Shown here: positions 7,119 to 14,978 of the stretch, one piece after another | How positions within the stretch are numbered: the stretch's first letter is position 1 | Layout: each line of letters begins with the position of its first letter | From: Chlamydiota bacterium | GTDB lineage: Bacteria; Auribacterota; JACPWU01 | Length of the DNA stretch: 33,125 nt | Direction of reading: 5' to 3' | Assembly (NCBI GenBank): GCA_016178055.1 | Contig: JACOUC010000059.1 | Span: forward strand, 1 to 33,125 | Position numbers and translations under genes: made by a program | The notes under the pieces: model-generated | The model's input: only the letters and a program-made list of their open reading frames with translations | Databases searched by the model: none | What the model was told of the DNA's origin: nothing

Positions 7119-7814
7119 TTGGATATCAAAAATAAGGAGAATTTGAAGAAAAGAATTGTACTTCTCGGTCCTCCAGGAGCGGGAAAAGGAACGCAGGCAA
7201 GAGATTTGGTTAAGGCTTTGAATGTTCCCCATATTTCGACGGGGGATATTTTACGCGAGGCTTTGGGTCGAGGAACCCCGATTGGGCTTCAGGCAAAGTC
7301 TTATATGAATCAAGGTGAGCTTGTTCCAGATGAGGTGATGGCCAAAATTATTTTAGAAAGATTGGAAGAGAAAGATGCTGGGAAGGGTTTTATCTTAGAT
7401 GGTTATCCCAGGACGGTTCCTCAAGCTATTCTTTTGGAAAAGGGATTAAAAATAATTTCGATTGATATCGATACGGTCATTGAAGTGACGGCGAATGAGG
7501 ATTTGATCGTTTCAAGATTGGCTTTTCGCCGGGTATGTAAGAAATGTGGAGCGACGTATCATCTTAAAAATATTCCTTCAAAAGTCCTGGGTGTTTGTGA
7601 TTTGTGTGGAGGAGAGCTGGTTCAAAGAAAAGATGATGAAGAAAAAACAGTGCGTCGTCGCTTAGAAGTTTATCGGGAACAATCCAAGCCCTTGGTCGAT
7701 TATTATAGGGGAAAAGGGATGCTTAAGACCGTCGATGGGGGGTTAGAGCGGGAGAAGACTTACGCTGAACTTTTAGAAAGCGTCGGCTTATCTTCTTCGG
7801 CACGAGTGAAATGA
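7119..7814 (+). CDS. adk: Adenylate kinase
   Basis: Adenylate kinase interconverts ATP + AMP and 2 ADP in the cytoplasm. The P-loop GPPGAGKGTQA lies at about residues 18-28, followed by the AMP-binding segment (HISTGDILREA, then DGYPRT). The long LID form carries a four-Cys zinc site, CKKCGATYHL then CDLCGG, as in many non-enteric bacteria. Length, at 231 residues, is slightly above the usual 215 because of an N-terminal extension of about ten residues. The start is a TTG at 7119 with GGAAGGA eight bases upstream; a second TTG at 7143 lies only three bases after AAGGAG, so I prefer the first. It sits in the conventional secY-adk-map order and its last codon overlaps the map start (ATGA). Confidence 0.93.
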   Translation: MDIKNKENLKKRIVLLGPPGAGKGTQARDLVKALNVPHISTGDILREALGRGTPIGLQAKSYMNQGELVPDEVMAKIILERLEEKDAGKGFILDGYPRTVPQAILLEKGLKIISIDIDTVIEVTANEDLIVSRLAFRRVCKKCGATYHLKNIPSKVLGVCDLCGGELVQRKDDEEKTVRRRLEVYREQSKPLVDYYRGKGMLKTVDGGLEREKTYAELLESVGLSSSARVK

Positions 7815-8557
7815 TATTGATTAAATCTCTTCGAGAGATTGAAATAATGCGAGTCGCTGGTAGAAAAACAGCACGAGTGATGGCCGCTCTGGCTCCGTTG
7901 ATGAGATCAGGTATTACGCCCCTTGAGATTGATCTTAAAGCGGCTCAGGTGATTTCTGAAGAAGGCGCAAAGCCTGCTTTTAAAGGCTATATGGGTTACC
8001 CGGCCCATATTTGTGTTTCAGTGAATGAGGCGGTTGTGCATGGGATTCCTGGGCACCGTCCCTTGAGGGAAGAGGATATTGTAGGAATTGATTTAGGTGT
8101 GGTTTGGGACGGTTTTTATGGAGATATGGCCAGAACATTTGTCATTGGCCACGTCGATTCATCCGTCGAGAAACTCCTTTCTGTCACAGAAGAAGCGATG
8201 TGGAAAGGAATTGAGAAATGTGTTTTTGGAAATAGGGTAGGGGATATTTCATCGGCCGTTGAACAATGGGTGGTTCAGCACAATTTTTCAGTTGTAAGAG
8301 ATTTGGTGGGGCATGGGATTGGAACAAAGCTTCACGAGGATCCTGCAGTTCCCAATTTTGGACGTCCCAATACAGGTCCTAAACTTGAAGTAGGGATGGT
8401 GTTAGCCATTGAGCCCATGGTCAATCAGGGGACTTCAGATGTAAGAACTTTAACTGATGGCTGGACAGTTGTCACGAAAGATGGTAAGCTCTCTGCTCAT
8501 TTTGAGAATACCGTTGCTGTTACCGAAAAAGGTCCAGAGGTATTGACCAAGTTATAA
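7811..8557 (+). CDS. map: Methionine aminopeptidase, type I
   Basis: This enzyme removes the initiator methionine from nascent proteins. The 248-residue length fits the short type Ia form without an N-terminal extension. All metal and catalytic positions are visible: His in VVHGIPG, Asp in GIDLGVVWDG, Asp in GDMARTF, His in GHGIGTKLHEDPAVPNFG, Glu in LAIEPM and Glu in HFENTVAVTEKG. The gene overlaps adk by four bases (ATGA), indicating translational coupling, and is followed by a GC-rich repeat before infA. The adk-map-infA order is the classical distal spc operon order. Confidence 0.95.
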   Translation: MILIKSLREIEIMRVAGRKTARVMAALAPLMRSGITPLEIDLKAAQVISEEGAKPAFKGYMGYPAHICVSVNEAVVHGIPGHRPLREEDIVGIDLGVVWDGFYGDMARTFVIGHVDSSVEKLLSVTEEAMWKGIEKCVFGNRVGDISSAVEQWVVQHNFSVVRDLVGHGIGTKLHEDPAVPNFGRPNTGPKLEVGMVLAIEPMVNQGTSDVRTLTDGWTVVTKDGKLSAHFENTVAVTEKGPEVLTKL

Positions 8558-8568
8558 AATGAAAATAG

Positions 8569-8640
8569 TCACCCGCTGACGGGTTACCAGTAGCCGGTTT
8601 CCGGTAACGGGTAACGCGTAACGGGTAACCGGAGACTGGG
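8569..8640. repeat. GGTAAC-word repeat between map and infA
   Basis: The gap is filled by repeats of GGTAACGGGTAAC-type words. An imperfect inverted repeat pairs 8580-8588 (CGGGTTACC) with 8624-8632 (GGTAACCGG). The central CCAGTAGCCGGTTTCCGGTA closely matches CCAGTAGCCGGTCCCCGGTG at 13222-13241, so the two belong to one family. The element also provides the purine-rich sequence (GGAGACTGGGG) just before the infA start codon. Confidence 0.75.
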
Positions 8641-8643
8641 GAT

Positions 8644-8910
8644 ATGGCTGATTCGTCAGGACAAACGGGAGCAGGACAAGCAGGCCCAGGTCAAGGAAGG
8701 GAAGACGCAATTCGGGTAGAGGGTACAGTGGTGGAACTTTTGCCTAATACCATGTTTCGTGTCGAATTGGTGAATGGCCATCGGATCTTGGCCCATATTT
8801 CTGGAAAAATGAGAATGAATTTTATTAAAATTCTTCCAGGAGATAAGGTGACTTTAGAGATATCGCCTTATGATTTGAGCAAGGGAAGAATTGTTTATCG
8901 AGAGAAGTAG
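8644..8910 (+). CDS. infA: Translation initiation factor IF-1
   Basis: IF-1 binds the 30S A site during initiation. Residues 19-88 are a complete S1/OB-fold IF-1 ([60 protein letters not shown]). The family is normally about 72 residues; this one has about 16 extra N-terminal residues rich in Gly and Gln ([15 protein letters not shown]) before the conserved EDAI. No ATG, GTG or TTG lies at the usual start position, so the extension seems to be genuinely translated. It begins immediately after a repeat element, which may have displaced the original start. In many bacteria rpmJ (bL36) follows infA; here rpsM starts 21 bases later and rpmJ is missing. Confidence 0.93.
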   Translation: MADSSGQTGAGQAGPGQGREDAIRVEGTVVELLPNTMFRVELVNGHRILAHISGKMRMNFIKILPGDKVTLEISPYDLSKGRIVYREK

Positions 8911-8931
8911 TAACAAAGGGAGATAAAAAAA

Positions 8932-9330
8932 GTGCCAAGAATTTTAGGAGTTGATATACCTAAGGATAAGAGAGTTGAAATTGCTTTGACCTATCTTTTT
9001 GGGGTGGGAAAGTCACTGTCCAATGAGATTTTAAAAAAGACTCAAATCAGTCCGGATGTCCGAGCCAAAGATTTAACAGAAGATGAAGTTGCAAAGATCA
9101 GCGGGGTGATTCAGAAAGAGTATAAGGTGGAGGGAGATTTGAGGCGGGAAATTTCTCAAAATATTAAAAGGTTGATCGGTGTTGGATGCTATCGAGGGGT
9201 TCGACATAAAAAGGGATTACCCGTTCGAGGTCAAAGAACACATACGAATGCTCGAACAAGAAAAGGTCCTCGTAAGACCGTGGGTGTTAAGCGAACCAAG
9301 AGTCAATCAGCACCTGCGGCAAAGGAGTAA
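8932..9330 (+). CDS. rpsM: 30S ribosomal protein uS13
   Basis: uS13 lies in the head of the 30S subunit and contacts tRNA and the 50S subunit. The sequence is full length (132 residues) and contains the helix-hairpin signature ([20 protein letters not shown]) and the conserved basic tail ([32 protein letters not shown]). It starts with GTG, preceded by GGGAG. It is the first gene of the alpha-operon block rpsM-rpsK-rpsD-rpoA-rplQ, separated from rpsK by 11 bases. Confidence 0.96.
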   Translation: MPRILGVDIPKDKRVEIALTYLFGVGKSLSNEILKKTQISPDVRAKDLTEDEVAKISGVIQKEYKVEGDLRREISQNIKRLIGVGCYRGVRHKKGLPVRGQRTHTNARTRKGPRKTVGVKRTKSQSAPAAKE

Positions 9331-9341
9331 GGAGATTTGGA

Positions 9342-9755
9342 ATGGAAAAGGAAGTAGAAAAGAAAATAGAAAAGAAAGCAGTTGTTAAAAAAAAGAAGGT
9401 TACGCGTTCGATTCCTGTAGGTAGGGTTCATGTTAAATCTACATTTAACAATACTTTTGTGTCGATTTCAGATCTTCAGGGAAATGTGGTTTCATGGTCG
9501 AGTGCTGGGGTATTAGGTTTTAAAGGCGCTAAGAAAAGCACTGCCTATGCCGCTCAAGTGGTTGCTCAAGATTGTGCAAAAAAGGCCTCCAGTTATGGAA
9601 TTCGAGAAGTTGAGGTTTATATTAAGGGGCCTGGGGCTGGAAGAGAATCAGCGGTTCGAGCCTTGCAGGCTTCTGGTTTGGTCATTACGATGATTCGGGA
9701 CATGACTCCTGTTCCACATAATGGATGTCGTCCCCCGAAAAGAAGAAGGGTATAA
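9342..9755 (+). CDS. rpsK: 30S ribosomal protein uS11
   Basis: uS11 forms part of the 30S platform near the mRNA exit and the E site. After a Lys/Glu-rich N-terminal extension of about 20 residues ([18 protein letters not shown]), the conserved body is complete: [38 protein letters not shown], the [13 protein letters not shown] motif and the C-terminal [18 protein letters not shown]. Length is 137 residues against about 129 usual, the difference being the basic extension. GGAG lies just upstream of the ATG. It is followed by a 70-base A-rich gap before rpsD. Confidence 0.96.
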   Translation: MEKEVEKKIEKKAVVKKKKVTRSIPVGRVHVKSTFNNTFVSISDLQGNVVSWSSAGVLGFKGAKKSTAYAAQVVAQDCAKKASSYGIREVEVYIKGPGAGRESAVRALQASGLVITMIRDMTPVPHNGCRPPKRRRV

Positions 9756-9825
9756 ATACAGTTCAAAGTTAAAAGTTTAAAGACTCAAAAGTTAAACAAA
9801 GTTAAAGATCAAAGAAGGGTGAATT
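9756..9825 (+). repeat. CAAAGTTAAA-word repeat between rpsK and rpsD
   Basis: The gap iterates words such as TTCAAAGTTAAAAGTTTAAA and CAAAAGTTAAACAAAGTTAA. Only one arm is present, without the complementary arm seen in the other gaps. It ends at the GAAGGGTGAATT that precedes rpsD. No coding sequence is visible. Confidence 0.55.
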
Positions 9826-10452
9826 ATGGCGAGATATTTAGGTCCTGTATGCCGTTTATGTCGGCGGGAAGGGATGAAACTTTTTTTAAAGGGGACGAAG
9901 TGCGACACTGCAAAGTGTACTTTTGAAAAGCGTTCTTCGCTCCCAGGTCAGCATGGTCAGCTTCGGACGAAACTTTCCGATTACGGCGTTCAGCTTCGTG
10001 AAAAGCAGAAATTAAAGAGAATGTGGAGTATGTTGGAACGGCAGTTCAATAATTATTTTAAAAGAGCTGCTCGAAAAAAAGGGGTGACGGGAGAGACTCT
10101 GCTTCAGACATTAGAATTGCGTTTGGATAATGTGGCTTATCGACTCGGTTTTTCAACGTCCCGATGGGGTTCCAGACAGCTTATTCTGCATGGTCATATC
10201 CGAGTCAATGATCATAAAGTGGATCGCCCTTCTTATGGTTTGAAAGTAGGAGATAAAATAGAGATTGCAAATCGCCCGAGAATTTTGGAGCATGTGAAAC
10301 TTTCTTTAGAAAAAACGGCTTCTCGCCCGATGATGCCGTGGCTTCTTTTGGACCGAGCCGCGGTTCGGGGACAAATCACAAAGATTCCTTCGAGAGATGA
10401 AATCACGGTTCCAGTTAATGAGAGGCTTATTGTTGAGCTTTACTCGAAATAG
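9826..10452 (+). CDS. rpsD: 30S ribosomal protein uS4
   Basis: uS4 nucleates assembly of the 30S body and in enterobacteria also represses the alpha operon. The 208-residue product begins MARYLGPVCRLCRREGMKLF and has the zinc-binding (C+) N-terminal domain, with Cys in CRLC and in TKCDTAKC. The S4 RNA-binding domain follows (LELRLDNVAYRLGFSTSRWG, SRQLILHGHIRVNDHKVDRP), and the C-terminus (VPVNERLIVELYSK) is complete. It lies 12 bases before rpoA in the standard order. I see no convincing S4-binding pseudoknot upstream, where the gap is occupied by a simple word repeat. Confidence 0.96.
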   Translation: MARYLGPVCRLCRREGMKLFLKGTKCDTAKCTFEKRSSLPGQHGQLRTKLSDYGVQLREKQKLKRMWSMLERQFNNYFKRAARKKGVTGETLLQTLELRLDNVAYRLGFSTSRWGSRQLILHGHIRVNDHKVDRPSYGLKVGDKIEIANRPRILEHVKLSLEKTASRPMMPWLLLDRAAVRGQITKIPSRDEITVPVNERLIVELYSK

Positions 10453-10464
10453 GAGGCTAAACCC

Positions 10465-11487
10465 ATGGTTAAGTTAGGACGTTTTGAATTACCCAAGAGA
10501 TTATTGAGAGATGATCAAACAGCAACACCCACCTATGCGAAGTTCTATGCAGAGCCCTTTGAAAAGGGTTTTGGATATACGGTTGGAAATTCGCTTCGGC
10601 GGGTTCTTTTGTCTTCGATTGAAGGAGTAGCCGTTCGAAGTATTAAGATTGATGGAGTGCTTCACGAATTCAGTACGATTCCAGGGGTTCAAGAGGATGT
10701 TCCAGAAATTATTTTGAATGTGAAAAATATCCTTTTTAAATCTCATACGCGGGAACCCAAGAAGGTGGAAATCAATGTTGATAAGGAAGGTTCTGTTAAG
10801 GCCTCTGATATTAAACTGGATCATACGCTAGAGATTGTCAATCCAGATTTTCATATTGCTGCTTTGACAAAAAAGGTAAAGTTTAGAATGGAGATGGAGC
10901 TTGGTGTTGGAAGAGGGTATTGGCCTTCGGAACGGAATAAGGAGGGTGAACAGATTATTGGCCTGATTCCAATTGATTCTATATTCACACCTGTTAGAAA
11001 AGTAAAATATTTTGTTGAGGATACTCGCGTGGGCCAAATGACAGATTTCGACCGTTTGGTCATGGAAATTTGGACAGATGGCAGGATTAGTCCGGAAGAT
11101 GCACTTCGACAAAGCTCAGCGATTCTCCGACATCATTTAGACGCTTTTGTTAATTATGATGAGAGTTATGTTCAGTTTGAAGAAGAGCCCAGTCAAGAGG
11201 ATAAGGATCGTGCTCAAATGGATAAAGTTTTATCCATGAGTATTGATGAAGTGGAGCTTTCGGTTCGAGCTTCTAACTGCATTCAGAAAGCGAATATTAA
11301 GACCATCGGCGATTTGGTTCAAAAATCAGAACCAGAGATGTTAAAGTATAAAAATTTTGGGAAAAAGTCCCTCAATGAAATTAAGAAAATACTGACCGAT
11401 ATGGGCCTTTCCTTGGGAATGGATATCAGCCAGTTAGAAGGAAAGGGACTTATTCAGCCTCAAAAGGAGGAGAAGATTGCTCTATGA
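10465..11487 (+). CDS. rpoA: DNA-directed RNA polymerase subunit alpha
   Basis: The alpha subunit dimerises to scaffold RNA polymerase assembly and its C-terminal domain contacts UP elements and activators. The 340-residue product has the N-terminal domain at about residues 1-230 (EPFEKGFGYTVGNSLRRVLL, SSIEGVAVRSIKIDGVLHEF, TIPGVQEDVPEIILN) and the helix-hairpin-helix C-terminal domain at about 255-330 (LSVRASNCIQKANIKTIGDL, YKNFGKKSLNEIKKIL). Length is slightly above the E. coli protein (329) and nothing is missing. AGGAGG precedes the start, and the stop overlaps rplQ by four bases (ATGA). Confidence 0.97.
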   Translation: MVKLGRFELPKRLLRDDQTATPTYAKFYAEPFEKGFGYTVGNSLRRVLLSSIEGVAVRSIKIDGVLHEFSTIPGVQEDVPEIILNVKNILFKSHTREPKKVEINVDKEGSVKASDIKLDHTLEIVNPDFHIAALTKKVKFRMEMELGVGRGYWPSERNKEGEQIIGLIPIDSIFTPVRKVKYFVEDTRVGQMTDFDRLVMEIWTDGRISPEDALRQSSAILRHHLDAFVNYDESYVQFEEEPSQEDKDRAQMDKVLSMSIDEVELSVRASNCIQKANIKTIGDLVQKSEPEMLKYKNFGKKSLNEIKKILTDMGLSLGMDISQLEGKGLIQPQKEEKIAL

Positions 11488-11912
11488 GGCATCGAAAGCT
11501 TTCAACTAAATTAAGTCGTCCAACAGCTCATCGTCAAGCGATGTTGTCCAATATGGTGAAGAGTTTGTTTCAGTACAGTCGAATTCAAACTACTCTTCCA
11601 AAAGCAAGGGTGGCATCCTCTCTTGCGGATAAGATGATTACGTTGGCGAAGAAAAAGGATTTGAGTGCCGAACGTAGAGCCGCTCAGTTTTTAGTAGATC
11701 GTTCTGTGATCAAAAGATTGTTTAGAGAGATTGGGCCTCGATTTGAAGGACGAAACGGTGGATATACCCGGGTGATTCGCTTGGGACGTCGACCGGGGGA
11801 CCGTGCCTCTATGGCTATTTTGGAATTGACGGATTATGTTCCTCCTGTTTCTTCTTCAATGACAGGTGAAGAAGCCAAGGGAAAAAATAAGCTAGAGGAG
11901 GCGAAGGCCTGA
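11484..11912 (+). CDS. rplQ: 50S ribosomal protein bL17
   Basis: bL17 lies near the peptide exit tunnel of the 50S subunit. The core is conserved from MRHRKLSTKLSRPTAHRQAM through the helical middle to GGYTRVIRLGRRPGDRASMA. A Lys/Glu-rich tail of about 20 residues follows (GEEAKGKNKLEEAKA). Length is 142 residues, within the range for the long bacterial form. It is translationally coupled to rpoA by an ATGA overlap, and its stop codon shares a base with the next gene's ATG (TGATG). That next gene is unusual as a constituent of this operon outside the PVC group. Confidence 0.95.
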   Translation: MRHRKLSTKLSRPTAHRQAMLSNMVKSLFQYSRIQTTLPKARVASSLADKMITLAKKKDLSAERRAAQFLVDRSVIKRLFREIGPRFEGRNGGYTRVIRLGRRPGDRASMAILELTDYVPPVSSSMTGEEAKGKNKLEEAKA

Positions 11913-12286
11913 TGCGGAAACGAGGAAGAGAAGAACTTGAACACCTTCTCGAAAAAGTATTGGTCCTTGATTCTCGGTATAAATTAGAGGCCTATGCCTT
12001 TATTTTGGAATCCCTCGATTTTTCTGTCCGAAAATTAAAAGAACCGAGGCATTTGACGGCCTTAGAGCTTCTGGATGGAATTCGTAAATTCGCCATTAAA
12101 TCCTTTGGTCCTATGTCTAAAACCGTTTTAGAGGATTGGGGTTTAAAGACGTGTGAAGATTTTGGAGAAATTGTTTTTCATCTCGTCCGCTGTGGTATCA
12201 TCTCAAAAACTCAAGAGGACACAGAAGAAGATTTTAAAAAAGGCTATGATTTTGAAGAGGCTTTTGAAAAGCCTTTCTTGGTATAG
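11912..12286 (+). CDS. Minf_1886-type (Verrucomicrobia/Planctomycetes-restricted) protein
   Basis: The 124-residue product is compact and helical with no signal peptide or membrane segment. It shows the features I associate with the Minf_1886/PVC-restricted family: an early DSRYKLEAYAFILESLDFSV, then RHLTALELLDGIRKFAIKSF, GPMSKTVLEDWGLKTCEDFG, and the C-terminal ED.KKGYDFEEAFE. The function is unknown in the family. It starts inside the rplQ stop codon (TGATG), so it is co-translated with the alpha operon, suggesting constitutive expression with ribosomal proteins and RNA polymerase. Family assignment is from memory of these motifs and was not checked by search. Confidence 0.75.
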   Translation: MRKRGREELEHLLEKVLVLDSRYKLEAYAFILESLDFSVRKLKEPRHLTALELLDGIRKFAIKSFGPMSKTVLEDWGLKTCEDFGEIVFHLVRCGIISKTQEDTEEDFKKGYDFEEAFEKPFLV

Positions 12287-12336
12287 TTCCTTTCCCTCCA
12301 TTTCTAAAATTTTTCTTGCTTTATCTTTCCTTAGTC

Positions 12337-12365
12337 TTGACTCAAGTCTCTTTATTATTTATGCT
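12337..12365 (+). promoter_or_regulatory. Sigma-70-like promoter for the DUF1844-CxxC-murJ cluster
   Basis: TTGACT at 12337-12342 and TATGCT at 12360-12365 are separated by exactly 17 bases. Both differ from consensus by one or two bases. The DUF1844 start lies 30 bases downstream with AAGGAGG in front of it. The -35 box overlaps a small palindrome, CTTGACTCAAG. This is a good match by position and spacing, but has not been tested. Confidence 0.55.
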
Positions 12366-12395
12366 GTCATCATCTATTTATAAGGAGGTTGAACT

Positions 12396-12674
12396 GTGGA
12401 AGAACATGAACAGAGTGAAGCATTATTTTTTGGATTGATCAGTATGCTCTCCCAAGGGGCGATGCAGCATTTAGGGAAAATGGCCGATCCTTTGACGCAA
12501 AAGATCGAGAAAAATCTTGAAGCGGCTAAAGCGACGATTGATCTTTTAAGGGTTCTAAAAGATAAGACGAAAGGGAATTTGACCCCAGAAGAAACAAGAG
12601 CCCTCAATTCTATTCTCACCAACCTTCAACTTAATTATGTTGAGGAAGTTGAGTCTTCGAAAAAGGAAGCCTAA
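12396..12674 (+). CDS. DUF1844 family protein
   Basis: The 92-residue product fits the DUF1844 pattern: an initial FFGLISMLSQGAMQHLGKMA, then ADPLTQKIEKNLEAAKATID and LLRVLKDKTKGNLTPEETRA, and a final helix (LTNLQLNYVEEV). The family is small, all-helical and of unknown function, found in Verrucomicrobia, Planctomycetes, Acidobacteria and Deltaproteobacteria. There is no signal peptide. The start is GTG at 12396, with an optimal AAGGAGG eight bases upstream and a promoter-like pair before that. It is followed after two bases by the CxxC protein gene and then murJ, so the three are probably one transcript. Confidence 0.8.
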   Translation: MEEHEQSEALFFGLISMLSQGAMQHLGKMADPLTQKIEKNLEAAKATIDLLRVLKDKTKGNLTPEETRALNSILTNLQLNYVEEVESSKKEA

Positions 12675-12676
12675 TC

Positions 12677-13228
12677 ATGGAATGGGAAATTCAAGGTCTT
12701 TCTCAGAATTGTTCGGGGTGTCAATCGAGCTTTCAAGATCAGAATCCTTTTTATTGTTTTTTACTCTTTCCACAGGGGAGTATTCCTCAAAGAAAAGATT
12801 TCTGCAAGAATTGTGTCGATCAAGCTAAAGCGGACTATGTTGCTTCTTCGACGATCTATTCTTACTGGGAAGGCCATGTTCATATTCTTCCTCTGGCTCC
12901 AAAGCCTAAGCCTTTGCCTTATGAGCGTTTCGAAACGCTTTTGCGTAAATACATTGTTTCAAAGGAACCTCATGATCAGAAATTTGCTTATATTTTGGCC
13001 CTTCTTTTGGAGAGAAAGAAAATTTTGATTCATCGAGAGAGTGTTCGTAAAGAGGAGGCTAAAAATCGTTTTCTGATTTATGAACATGCTGAAACCGAAG
13101 AATCATTTATTCTGGAAGATCCCACGCTCACTTTGAGTCAGGTAGAGGAAGTTCAGAATGAATTGAAGGAAGTGATGGATGAGGCGCTTCTTAATGGTCA
13201 CCAGTCGCCTGTCACCAGTCTCCAGTAG
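12677..13228 (+). CDS. Uncharacterised protein with a CxxC...CxxC zinc-ribbon-like N-terminus
   Basis: The 183-residue product has CSGC at about residues 12-15 and CKNC at about 43-46, spaced like a treble-clef or zinc-ribbon site. A helical middle (LLRKYIVSKEPHDQKFAYIL, ALLLERKKIL) follows. The last conserved block (FLIYEHAETEESFILEDP, LTLSQVEEVQNELKEVM) resembles small proteins next to DUF1844 in Planctomycetes-type genomes; function unknown. The final ten residues (GHQSPVTSLQ) are encoded by a repeat element that starts at 13196, so the natural C-terminus has probably been replaced or extended. It lies directly downstream of the DUF1844 gene and upstream of murJ. Confidence 0.7.
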   Translation: MEWEIQGLSQNCSGCQSSFQDQNPFYCFLLFPQGSIPQRKDFCKNCVDQAKADYVASSTIYSYWEGHVHILPLAPKPKPLPYERFETLLRKYIVSKEPHDQKFAYILALLLERKKILIHRESVRKEEAKNRFLIYEHAETEESFILEDPTLTLSQVEEVQNELKEVMDEALLNGHQSPVTSLQ

Positions 13229-13266
13229 CCGGTCCCCGGTGACAGGGGACAAGGGGAAGGGGACCC
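13196..13266. repeat. GGTCACCAGT-type palindromic repeat overlapping the end of the CxxC gene
   Basis: A perfect nine-base inverted repeat pairs CCTGTCACC (13208-13216) with GGTGACAGG (13238-13246), enclosing CCAGTAGCCGGTCCCCGG. The core matches the repeat at 8569-8640. The left half is translated as the last ten codons of the upstream gene and includes its TAG stop. Confidence 0.75.
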
Positions 13267-13276
13267 GTAAGAAAAT

Positions 13277-14842
13277 ATGCAGAATAAAAGAGAAATGGCT
13301 CGCTCCGCTTCTCGAGTGGGACTGTGGACACTTGCCAGCCGTGTCATGGGGCTGGCCCGAGATAGCGTTGTAGCAAAAATATTTGGAGTCGGTTTTGCAA
13401 CTGATGCTTTCATGGTGGCTTTCACCATTCCCAATTTGTTGAGGCGGCTTTTGGCTGAAGGCGCCCTGTCGATTGCCTTTGTTCCTTCCTTTACGGAAAT
13501 TTTTTCAAAGCGTTCACGCGAGGAATTTCATGAAACCTTTCGGGTCGTCTTTACTGCCTTTTCAGTTTTATTGGTAGGCGTGAGTCTATTAGGAATATTG
13601 ATGGCTCCCTGGGTTGTTAAACTTTTTGCGCCTGGATTTGATCTTGAGAAGTATCAGTTGACCACCCAGCTCACTCGGATCATGTTTTCATTTATCTTTT
13701 TTATGGGTTCTTCGGCTGTGGTCATGGGCGTTTTGAATACCGTAAAATCCTTTTCTATTCCTGCGGCAGCACCCGTTCTTCTCAATCTTTCAATCATTCT
13801 TTGTGCGTGTTTTCTTTCGCAATTTATCCACCCTCCTATTCTATCCTTGGCCATAGGCGTTCTTTTGGGCGGATTTACTCAATGGGGGTTGCAGATTTGG
13901 AAGGTTCATCAACTGGGATTTAATATTGGGTTTAAGTGGGATTGGCATCATCCGGTTTTACGCAAGATTTTTTGGTTAATGAGTCCCACTATTTTTGGCG
14001 TGGCGGTTTATCATTTAAATGTAATGATCTCTCGAGCGTTGGCCTCTCTTCTTCCCCAGGGGAGTGTGACTTATCTCTATTATTCGGATCGTTTTTTAGA
14101 ATTTCCACTGGGCATTTTTGCTGTTTCAGTTGCGACCGTTGCGCTTCCTCAGTTGTCTCAGGATGCTGCCGATGGACGCTTTGACCATCTCAAAAAAAAT
14201 TTGCTTTTTGCCCTTCGATTGGCCGCTTTCGACTGCATTCCCTCGATGATAGGGCTTATGATTTTAAGGGTCCCTCTTCTTTCTTTGGTTTTTCAGCACG
14301 GAAAATTTACCTTTGGAAACACGCTTGAGTTGGCTCATGTTTTTTTGATGGCGTCTCTAGGACTTTGTGCGATTGCTTCCTTACGGATTATTGTTCAGGC
14401 CTTTTATTCCATGGGGGATATTAAAATTCCTGTAAAGACAGCTTGCGTGGGGCTGGTTGTGAATTCAGGTTTAGGATTTTTTTTAATGAAGAAGATGGGG
14501 CCTTCTGGATTAACGCTGGCCAGTTCGGTTTCGGTATGGTTTCAGTGTTTTTTGCTCCTTTTCTTTTTAAAAAAACGAGTGGGGGCATTTTCACTTTCAG
14601 AATTCTTTCGTGAAATTTCTTCAATTCTTCTTTCAGCAATCGTGATGGGTGTTTTTCTGTGGCCTCTGACTTTATTGAATAACCGAATGCTCGAAATGCC
14701 CTTTGGAATCAGGGTGGCTTATGTTTTGGGCAGTGTCGCTCTTGGCCTTGGAGTTTATGTGATGATGGCTTATTTTTTAGGGCTTAAAGAATTAAGGGTT
14801 TTAGTGGATAGATTTTTTAAGAAGAAATCGGGGTCTTCTTAA
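13277..14842 (+). CDS. murJ: Lipid II flippase MurJ (MviN)
   Basis: MurJ flips lipid-linked peptidoglycan precursors across the inner membrane. The 521-residue product has the 14-helix MOP-superfamily pattern and standard length. Signature residues are in place: Arg and Asp in GLARDSVVAKIFG and FATDAFMVAFTIPNLLRRLL, the AEGALSIAFVPSF motif, and the later YYSDRFLEFPLGIFAVSVAT with its Arg facing the cavity in homologues. It follows a repeat element by ten bases. Its last 42 bases overlap convergently with a small minus-strand frame. The peptidoglycan role agrees with the D,D-carboxypeptidase elsewhere in the window. Confidence 0.93.
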   Translation: MQNKREMARSASRVGLWTLASRVMGLARDSVVAKIFGVGFATDAFMVAFTIPNLLRRLLAEGALSIAFVPSFTEIFSKRSREEFHETFRVVFTAFSVLLVGVSLLGILMAPWVVKLFAPGFDLEKYQLTTQLTRIMFSFIFFMGSSAVVMGVLNTVKSFSIPAAAPVLLNLSIILCACFLSQFIHPPILSLAIGVLLGGFTQWGLQIWKVHQLGFNIGFKWDWHHPVLRKIFWLMSPTIFGVAVYHLNVMISRALASLLPQGSVTYLYYSDRFLEFPLGIFAVSVATVALPQLSQDAADGRFDHLKKNLLFALRLAAFDCIPSMIGLMILRVPLLSLVFQHGKFTFGNTLELAHVFLMASLGLCAIASLRIIVQAFYSMGDIKIPVKTACVGLVVNSGLGFFLMKKMGPSGLTLASSVSVWFQCFLLLFFLKKRVGAFSLSEFFREISSILLSAIVMGVFLWPLTLLNNRMLEMPFGIRVAYVLGSVALGLGVYVMMAYFLGLKELRVLVDRFFKKKSGSS

Positions 14843-14971
14843 TGTGAGGATGACGGGTTGTAATTCATCTTGAACGTCTTTGAGGGTTTCTTCAGCCCAT
14901 TCTATAGCTTCTTTTTCTCTGATTTCGTCATGGGCCATGTCTTGATAAGCTAAGTATAAGTCTTTGTTCAT
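14801..14971 (-). CDS. Possible small acidic protein (56 aa) downstream of the ATPase
   Basis: An ATG at 14971 opens a 56-codon frame ending at 14801, with the translation MNKDLYLAYQDMAHDEIREK followed by EAIEWAEETLKDVQDELQPV. It is helical and acidic with a basic tail (LRRPRFLLKKSIH), the look of the dimer-forming C-terminal half of small antitoxins. It starts eight bases after the ATPase stop, so the two could be co-transcribed. Its 3' end overlaps the end of murJ convergently by 42 bases. I do not recognise a family, and at this length a chance frame is possible. The fit to gene spacing is what supports it. Confidence 0.35.
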   Translation of the reverse strand: MNKDLYLAYQDMAHDEIREKEAIEWAEETLKDVQDELQPVILTLRRPRFLLKKSIH

Positions 14972-14978
14972 AACGAGT

